Shown: positions 33,073 to 37,527 of the stretch, one piece after another | How the letters are laid out: every line of letters starts with the position of its first letter | Numbering within the stretch: the first letter of the stretch is position 1 | DNA from: Gemmatimonadota bacterium | Lineage (GTDB): Bacteria; Latescibacterota; UBA2968 | DNA length: 37,527 nucleotides | Reading direction: 5' to 3' | NCBI GenBank assembly: GCA_026706845.1 | Contig: JAPOXY010000082.1 | Span: 79,779-117,305 of the forward strand | The notes under the pieces: generated by a model | What the model saw: only the letters and a program-made list of their open reading frames with translations | Databases searched by the model: none | Told to the model about the DNA's origin: nothing | Made by a program: the position numbers and the translations under genes

Positions 33073-33076
33073 AGGG

Positions 33077-33961
33077 TTAAACCACACCTGCATTCTCCAA
33101 TGCCGCCTGAACCCGCCCCTCCTGCTCGGCAGACGACGGCGGCATTGGCGGGCGCGGCACACCCCCATCGCGTCCCTGCAGCATCATCGCATACTTGGTA
33201 TTTGCGGGCAAATTATCATCAAAAATCGCATTCCAAATCGGCAGCAACTTCTCGTGTAAATCCAACGCCTTTTTATGATCACCCTCCTGGCACGCATCCC
33301 ACACCGCCACACACAACTCGGGCACAGCCGTCAAAATCGCCGCAATCGCACCGTGTGCACCCAAAACAAATGACGGATACAACAACGCATCTACCGCAGT
33401 CATAATCCGTGCGCGATCTCCAGCCATCAACAACAAATCAGCCAGCAACTTCATATCTCCCGCACTCTGCTTCACCCCCACCACACCTTCCACCTCGTCA
33501 ATAATCCGCGTCAACAACTCCGGCGACAAATACGTCCACGGCACCACATTGTAAATCATCACTGGCAACCCCGTCCCCTCACACAACGCCTCAAAATGCC
33601 TGACCATCGCATCATCGTCTGGCCGAAACAAATAATGCACCGGCGTCACCTGTAATGCCACCGGACCCAAATCAGCCACAGCCTTCCCCCGCTCAATTGC
33701 CGACTTCGTACTGTCCGTAATAATCCCCGTAATCACTGGCACTCGCCCATCGGCTTCCTCCACTGCCCATTGCGTCAACTGCCTCACCTCATCATCCCCG
33801 AGCGTATGCCCCTCGCCCGTACTCCCCGTCACCGCCAACCCATGCACCTTCGCCGTCTCAATCATATACTGAATTTCTGTCCGAAACGCCCCCTCATCAA
33901 GCGAGTCATCCTCCCGAAACGGCGTCACCACTGGCGGCACAATCCCATAAATAGAATCCAT
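33077..33961 (-). CDS. DapA-family lyase/aldolase (dihydrodipicolinate synthase superfamily)
   Basis: 294 residues from ATG 33961, chosen because GAGGAGGAG is correctly spaced. TGSTGEGHTL (45-54) is the substrate carboxylate site, Y137 (MIYNVV) and the Schiff-base K164 (GVVGVKQSAG) are conserved, and the length is standard. The superfamily includes DHDPS, N-acetylneuraminate lyase, KDG aldolase and hydroxyproline-pathway enzymes. The GSTGE variant (GTTGE in true DHDPS) and the catabolic surroundings favour an aldolase or lyase of sugar-acid breakdown over lysine synthesis. It ends four bases from the stop of the sigma/clamp gene. Confidence 0.85.
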   Translation of the reverse strand: MDSIYGIVPPVVTPFREDDSLDEGAFRTEIQYMIETAKVHGLAVTGSTGEGHTLGDDEVRQLTQWAVEEADGRVPVITGIITDSTKSAIERGKAVADLGPVALQVTPVHYLFRPDDDAMVRHFEALCEGTGLPVMIYNVVPWTYLSPELLTRIIDEVEGVVGVKQSAGDMKLLADLLLMAGDRARIMTAVDALLYPSFVLGAHGAIAAILTAVPELCVAVWDACQEGDHKKALDLHEKLLPIWNAIFDDNLPANTKYAMMLQGRDGGVPRPPMPPSSAEQEGRVQAALENAGVV

Positions 33962-34044
33962 CATCTCCTCCTCAATGCGTGTGACCACAAATATTAATCC
34001 TGAAAAAACATTACTCCTGCAGAGGTCAAATTGATTATTGCGCT

Positions 34045-34076
34045 ATAAAAAAAGCCCTGGAGAAATCCGGGGCTTT
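34045..34076 (-). terminator. rho-independent terminator of the DUF6883/DUF4926 pair
   Basis: Read leftward: AAAGCCCCGGA (34076-34066), a 4-base loop, then TCCAGGGCTTT (34061-34051) with one G-U pair, followed by T (34050-34047). It shares the GCCCCGGA stem of the terminator at 31600. Confidence 0.8.
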
Positions 34077-34101
34077 ACTTTCAAGTTTTTATATACAACA
34101 T

Positions 34102-34323
34102 TCAAACATTTGTGATCGGCGCATAGTGTAATACGATAAACTGGTTGGGACGTAAACCAACTGATTCATAGGTGCGACCTTCCCGGTCACAAAATTCAAC
34201 CTCAAACGCTTGACCATCCGAAAGCATCTCAACAATTGTTCCAACCTGTCCCTGGCAGAGACCATACTCGTCAATATCTTCTGTCAATGCAACCACATCT
34301 AAAAGTTTGATGTCTTTATCCAT
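34102..34323 (-). CDS. DUF4926 domain protein
   Basis: 73 residues: KLLDVVALTEDIDEYGLCQGQVGTIVE, then a beta-rich end with EVEFCDREGRTYESVGLRPNQFIVL in part. This is the DUF4926 pattern, a small SH3-like barrel. Such genes commonly lie next to DUF6883 genes, as here (16 bases upstream), and the pair is suspected to be a toxin-antitoxin or immunity unit. No biochemical function is known to me. A terminator follows 25 bases after the stop. Confidence 0.75.
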   Translation of the reverse strand: MDKDIKLLDVVALTEDIDEYGLCQGQVGTIVEMLSDGQAFEVEFCDREGRTYESVGLRPNQFIVLHYAPITNV

Positions 34324-34339
34324 ATCACTTTGCCTTTAT

Positions 34340-34672
34340 TTACAAAGGATAGCACGTTGTCAATCGCGGCTCATTTTGATCGTGTTCAATAATCCATCCA
34401 CTGCGCAGTATAGCCTGTTGCCCTTGCCATTCAAATTCAAAATCAATGATGTAACGTTGACCAAAATCATCACGTCTCCCCATAGTTGCTGGCTCTGTCA
34501 AAACCTTTTTTGATAAAATTTCTCTCAAGGCTTCAGCATCTTGACGGGTTATTCCCAATTTGGCAGAAAACAATCGCGCTTTGTGTTTGCCTTCGTTGTG
34601 AGCGGGATTGAGACAATAATCGCGTAATTTGCGAATATCGATAACTGCACGGTCAGCATTGGGGATGATCAT
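34340..34672 (-). CDS. DUF6883 domain protein
   Basis: 110 residues: IPNADRAVIDIRKLRDYCLNP, NEGKHKARLFSAKLGI, YIIDFEFEWQGQQAILRSGW and a C-terminal RLTTCYPL. This matches DUF6883, a compact domain also found as the C-terminal part of some polymorphic-toxin-like proteins. Conserved H, K and R (GKHKARLF) suggest a nucleic-acid or nucleotide site, which is inference. It is encoded just before DUF4926 on the same strand. There is no clear Shine-Dalgarno site before ATG 34672. Confidence 0.75.
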   Translation of the reverse strand: MIIPNADRAVIDIRKLRDYCLNPAHNEGKHKARLFSAKLGITRQDAEALREILSKKVLTEPATMGRRDDFGQRYIIDFEFEWQGQQAILRSGWIIEHDQNEPRLTTCYPL

Positions 34673-34869
34673 AAATAGTGGGGATATGTGATTTTCTTAC
34701 AAAATAGACAGAAATTTATACGCTGTCAACCGCCGACAAGTGTTATATCCTGCCGCAAACCACAACCCCATTTTGAACCATCTGGTGTTCGTGTTGCAGA
34801 TTCTGAAAAAGGAATTATTTTACCCAAGCTCAATTTTCAGCATTTAGAAACCTTTTTTGGAGGACTACC

Positions 34870-36237
34870 ATGAACATCATTGTCGTAATGTCCGACACCC
34901 TGCGTTACGATCACCTGGGCTGTCACGGAAATACATGGATCCGCACACCGCATATAGACGCATTCTCCAAACGCTGCATGGTCTTTGACCGCGCGTATCA
35001 GGCATCATTCCCAACAATACCCACGCGCACAGACATGATGACCGGCAGGCTGACATTCCCCTTTCGAGGCTGGACGCCGCTCCCCGAAGATGAAGTCATC
35101 TTGTCCGAACTCCTCACAGACGCGGGATATGTCACCATGCTCTTATGCGACACACCGCACCTGGTAAGAGACGGACATCAATTTGACCGCGGATTTTTGG
35201 GCTGGGAATGGATTCGCGGGCAAGAAGGCGATCGCTCAATCACAGATGATATACCCGTCCCCTTCGAATCAGTCCCCGAAAAAATTCGCACACCTGAGCG
35301 CATGCAACAATATCACTATCGCTGGCGCGCAGCACACTGGGAAACAGAACGCGACACCTTTGTCGCACGCACCATGCAACGCGCTGCAGACTGGCTGGAG
35401 GCAAACCACACCCACGAAAAATTCTTCCTGTACATCGACACCTTTGACCCTCACGAACCGTGGGACCCCCCCGCGCACTACGTCAATATGTACAACCCCG
35501 GATACACAGGTGAAGTCATCGACCATCCCATTTACGACTACTGCGATTACCTGAGCGCAGAAGAAATCAAACACACGCGGGCACTATACGCAGGCGAAGT
35601 CACGCTCATGGACACCTGGGTCGGTCACCTGCTGGAAAAAGTAGAAAACCTGGGACTATGGGAAGATACAGCCGTAATCTTCATGTCTGACCACGGACAT
35701 TATATCGGCGACCACGGACGCATTGGCAAAAGCGGACAGGGACCAGACGGCGACTGGCCCTATTACGAAGAAGTATCCCACACAGCCTTCATGGGATATG
35801 TGCCCGGCAGCAACGCAGCGGGAAAACGCACTAAATCCCTGACACAACCCGTCGATTTCATGCCCACAATACTCGACCTTGCAGGCATAAAAAAACCCGA
35901 TGGACTGCACGGCATATCCGTCGCCCCCATCTTAAAAGGCGAAAAAGCAGAAGAACAACGGAAAGTCGCCGTCACATCGGCAACCCTGCCTGTACGCGAA
36001 GACCGCAGCGTGTGCTCCAGCATCACAGACGGCAACTGGACATTGCACTATCGCGGACCCAAATGGCCGGCGGAACTATACGATCTACGGACAGACCTCG
36101 CGCAAAAGAACAACGTGTATAACCAGCAAAACATGGCCGAAGCACAGCGACTGCACAAAGCATATCTGGAAGTATTAAAAGGCGCGGGAACGCCTGAGGA
36201 AAAATTCGCATTGCGAACCGAATTGCCCGATGCATAA
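34870..36237 (+). CDS. sulfatase-fold hydrolase with Thr at the formylglycine position
   Basis: 455 residues from ATG 34870 (GGAGG upstream). NIIVVMSDTLRYDHLGCHG and SDHGHYIGDHGRIGK (D274, H275) supply the metal ligands of the sulfatase/alkaline phosphatase superfamily. The signature region reads SFPTIPTRTDMMTGR, so the C/SxPxR site is T49-I-P-T-R53. Cysteine or serine is needed for formylglycine, so this enzyme cannot be a standard formylglycine sulfatase. A threonine nucleophile is used by phosphodiesterases and phosphonate hydrolases of the same superfamily. No signal peptide is seen. It appears monocistronic. Confidence 0.85.
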   Translation: MNIIVVMSDTLRYDHLGCHGNTWIRTPHIDAFSKRCMVFDRAYQASFPTIPTRTDMMTGRLTFPFRGWTPLPEDEVILSELLTDAGYVTMLLCDTPHLVRDGHQFDRGFLGWEWIRGQEGDRSITDDIPVPFESVPEKIRTPERMQQYHYRWRAAHWETERDTFVARTMQRAADWLEANHTHEKFFLYIDTFDPHEPWDPPAHYVNMYNPGYTGEVIDHPIYDYCDYLSAEEIKHTRALYAGEVTLMDTWVGHLLEKVENLGLWEDTAVIFMSDHGHYIGDHGRIGKSGQGPDGDWPYYEEVSHTAFMGYVPGSNAAGKRTKSLTQPVDFMPTILDLAGIKKPDGLHGISVAPILKGEKAEEQRKVAVTSATLPVREDRSVCSSITDGNWTLHYRGPKWPAELYDLRTDLAQKNNVYNQQNMAEAQRLHKAYLEVLKGAGTPEEKFALRTELPDA

Positions 36238-36281
36238 TCGGCACAGGGGTTCCCATTTTAGACTCTAAAATTTAGGGGATT

Positions 36282-36410
36282 ATGGAGAATAGTGACCAAA
36301 GAGAAAATGAAACCCTTTTGCCCCTCAAAACGTTAATTAAGACCGATCATTTAATTCGTGAACGTCACGCAAAGCGAGGGTTCTATGTCTATGAAAAACA
36401 AAGATACTAA
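36282..36410 (+). CDS. possible 42-codon ORF overlapping the RHH gene
   Basis: ATG 36282 after AGGGG with short spacing. It reads MENSDQRENETLLPLKTLIK and ends YVYEKQRY. It overlaps the start of the ribbon-helix-helix gene by 26 bases in another frame. No family is recognised; this may be the decayed or short upstream partner of that gene. Confidence 0.25.
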   Translation: MENSDQRENETLLPLKTLIKTDHLIRERHAKRGFYVYEKQRY

Positions 36411-36627
36411 ATTTTTGTCGGTGAAAGTGCCCACCTCTCTATATGAGGCATTGCGTAGGTGGGCAGATAACAATGACACTGACGTTTCTAAGACTTGCCG
36501 AATAGCACTTAGAAACTTTTGCCACAAGAACGGAATCGAAATTGATGAAGGCAATAACACAGATCCCCTCGCTCAACGCCTCAAAGAGGCTGGTATTAGC
36601 ATCGAAGATATGGACAAATGGCATTGA
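36385..36627 (+). CDS. ribbon-helix-helix (CopG/Arc-type) protein
   Basis: 80 residues from ATG 36385; ATG 36391, two codons on, is equally possible given GAGGG at 36376-36380. TKFLSVKVPTSLYEALRRWADNNDTDVSKTCRIALRNFC is a ribbon-helix-helix DNA-binding domain (strand, helix, N-D-T-D-V-S turn, helix). The C-terminal tail DPLAQRLKEAGISIEDMDKW resembles antitoxin tails. The stop codon lies just inside the transposase remnant that follows, so the original C-terminus may have been changed. By family it would be a transcriptional repressor or antitoxin. No toxin gene is recognised next to it. Confidence 0.65.
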   Translation: MSMKNKDTKFLSVKVPTSLYEALRRWADNNDTDVSKTCRIALRNFCHKNGIEIDEGNNTDPLAQRLKEAGISIEDMDKWH

Positions 36628-36784
36628 GTCATTCTGGTCAGGCATCAAGCGAGGAATCATGGGTGTGTATCAAAAAATGGGCAAGAAGCACCTTTGGAGA
36701 TATGTGACTGAGTTTGTGGCAAGGCAGAACATGCGGGTGAAGGATACTATTGACCAGATGAAGCTCTATGTTTTGGGGGATTGA
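36617..36784 (+). pseudogene. IS1595/ISXO2-type transposase, C-terminal remnant
   Basis: In the frame starting near 36617 the sequence reads NGIESFWSGIKRGIMGVYQK, then KHLWRYVTEFVARQNMR and DTIDQMKLYVLGD. E-S-F-W-S-x-I-K-R-G-x-x-G-x-Y and H-L-x-R-Y-V-x-E-F are the C-terminal hallmarks of ISXO2-like DDE transposases. Everything N-terminal, including the first catalytic residues, is missing, and I did not find an inverted repeat. Confidence 0.75.
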
Positions 36785-36824
36785 ATTTCAACTCATTAAG
36801 GCGCTATTAGAAAGGGGCAAAGGA

Positions 36825-37172
36825 ATGAATGACAGGGAGATATTGGAACGGGATGACCTTGAACATAAGGCTTTGATCGTCTCTGTAAGTAGAAATTGGG
36901 ACGGTAGAACAGCCAGCAACTTATATGCCGCCGCCCGGTTTTGTTGGCCGGTAAGGAAAGAAAAAGCAGAACGCGAGGTCGAGATTGTATTGGCTTGTTA
37001 TAGGCGGCAAATTGCAGGGGTATTTATTCCTACCGCTTGGCACACCGCCCCCGACGGTGATAGCTATTTTGACGGGCATGAAGCCCCGGGGGAAATACAG
37101 AATTTATACGTAGGAAAATACTTGGATGACGATTTGAGATTTTATGGCGGATCGGTCCGTTATGTAATATAA
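36825..37172 (+). CDS. conserved protein of unknown function
   Basis: 115 residues from ATG 36825, with a purine-rich AAAGGA close upstream; an in-frame ATG at 36768 lies in the transposase remnant. ALIVSVSRNWDGRTASNLYAAARFCWPV, then REVEIVLACYRRQIAGVFIPTAWHT, and FDGHEAPGEIQNLYVGKYL (all partial) form a pattern I associate with a small domain in proteins near restriction or DNA-repair genes (LIVxVSRxW, YEAxRxxW, VLAVYxGxIxGVF). I cannot name the family securely. The two genes that follow are closely spaced and may be cotranscribed. Confidence 0.6.
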   Translation: MNDREILERDDLEHKALIVSVSRNWDGRTASNLYAAARFCWPVRKEKAEREVEIVLACYRRQIAGVFIPTAWHTAPDGDSYFDGHEAPGEIQNLYVGKYLDDDLRFYGGSVRYVI

Positions 37173-37186
37173 AGAGAGAAAAAGTC

Positions 37187-37393
37187 ATGTACCAAAAAGA
37201 TATAGTTTTCAATGAATTAATAGAATTACTAAGGGCACGGCCGGGTTTGTCTCGTAGAGAAGCCACAAAGCAATTAGCTACAAAACACAGGGTAGAACAT
37301 TCAACTATTCGTGCACAAGTTGTAAGCGGTCAAGGGTTTTCGAGTACGGGGGAATTAGACGAGCATTTAAGAAGTTTGGGACTTGTCCCTTAA
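37187..37393 (+). CDS. small protein, possible helix-turn-helix
   Basis: 68 residues; AGAGAG precedes ATG 37187, 14 bases after the previous stop. FNELIELLRARPGLSRREATKQLATKHRVEHSTIRAQV could form a winged or simple helix-turn-helix. The rest (GFSSTGELDEHLRSLGLVP) is a short helix. No family is recognised. Confidence 0.5.
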   Translation: MYQKDIVFNELIELLRARPGLSRREATKQLATKHRVEHSTIRAQVVSGQGFSSTGELDEHLRSLGLVP

Positions 37394-37521
37394 TGGGCAA
37401 TCAGGTGTATGCACAGGGACATGTTGTGGGATTGGTCCTCAGAGAGTTAGAAAAGCTCGCCAAAGTGATCTCACCGCCAAAAACAAACCCCTTCCTCTGG
37501 ATATTTCCGGACGCGACTTAA
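37393..37521 (+). CDS. possible 42-residue small protein, coupled by TAATG
   Basis: ATG 37393 shares its A with the TAA of the preceding gene. It reads MGNQVYAQGHVVGLVLRELE, KLAKVISPPKT and ends WIFPDAT before TAA 37519-37521. The overlapping stop/start suggests translational coupling. No family is recognised and it may be chance. Confidence 0.35.
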   Translation: MGNQVYAQGHVVGLVLRELEKLAKVISPPKTNPFLWIFPDAT

Positions 37522-37527
37522 TCAGCC

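Noticed and set aside
1-37527. CRISPR array, prophage, rRNA or replication origin
   Set aside because: No regularly spaced direct repeats, phage structural genes, rRNA sequence or DnaA-box cluster was noticed. The clamp-like domain at 31708-33072 is not the housekeeping dnaN with an origin.

Overview
The window reads as chromosomal DNA of an uncultured, metabolically versatile bacterium. It carries six phytanoyl-CoA-dioxygenase-family (PhyH) genes, six Gfo/Idh/MocA oxidoreductases and two sulfatases in 37 kb. That gene content resembles what is reported for Poribacteria/Latescibacteria-type genomes. This placement is an inference from gene content; no rRNA or strong phylogenetic marker is present.

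Layout. (1) 1-1982: 3' end of ilvD, then a leftward pair (uridine-kinase-like gene, PhyH oxygenase). (2) 1983-7740: an AT-rich accessory block. It holds a CoiA-like nuclease, a truncated type I restriction HsdR, a UPF0175/DUF3368 toxin-antitoxin pair, a 145-bp internally deleted insertion element, an S66 carboxypeptidase whose start codon lies in that element, and a Panacea-type pair bracketed by two near-identical terminators. The block ends at the 3' end of a tRNA-Glu gene. (3) 7767-9293: tRNA-Glu(CTC), a secreted beta-lactamase-fold serine hydrolase and tRNA-Arg(ACG), all leftward. (4) 9584-14751: a tight rightward operon (PLP Cys/Met-type enzyme, nitrilase-type amidohydrolase, two Gfo/Idh/MocA proteins, ornithine-cyclodeaminase-family protein). 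(5) 14785-18073: a second scarred accessory block with an AAA-ATPase/PD-(D/E)XK gene joined to a truncated DUF3883-type gene, an orphan antitoxin with a beheaded MazF/PemK toxin, and a small gene apparently starting with CTG. (6) 18192-31594: the catabolic core of SDR, Gfo/Idh/MocA, PhyH, zinc alcohol dehydrogenase, epimerase, sulfatase and UPF0145 genes in short operons. (7) 31708-33961: an ECF sigma factor fused in frame to a DNA polymerase III beta-clamp-like domain, convergent with a DapA-family lyase/aldolase. (8) 34102-37521: a DUF6883/DUF4926 pair, a second sulfatase-fold enzyme with Thr at the nucleophile position, a ribbon-helix-helix protein running into an IS1595-type transposase remnant, and small unassigned genes.

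How the genes may work together (inference): sulfatases would strip sulfate esters. The Gfo/Idh/MocA proteins, ADH, SDR and epimerase would oxidise or epimerise sugars or cyclitols. The PhyH enzymes would hydroxylate or oxidatively cleave side groups, and the DapA-like enzyme could cleave a keto-acid product. The two accessory blocks are graveyards of defence and toxin-antitoxin modules.

The most unusual single object is the sigma factor/beta-clamp fusion at 31708-33072, which also has an internal ribosome-binding site and ATG exactly at the domain boundary. Other items worth attention are a three-copy palindromic repeat with a compensatory base change, and a sulfatase-fold enzyme lacking the formylglycine cysteine.
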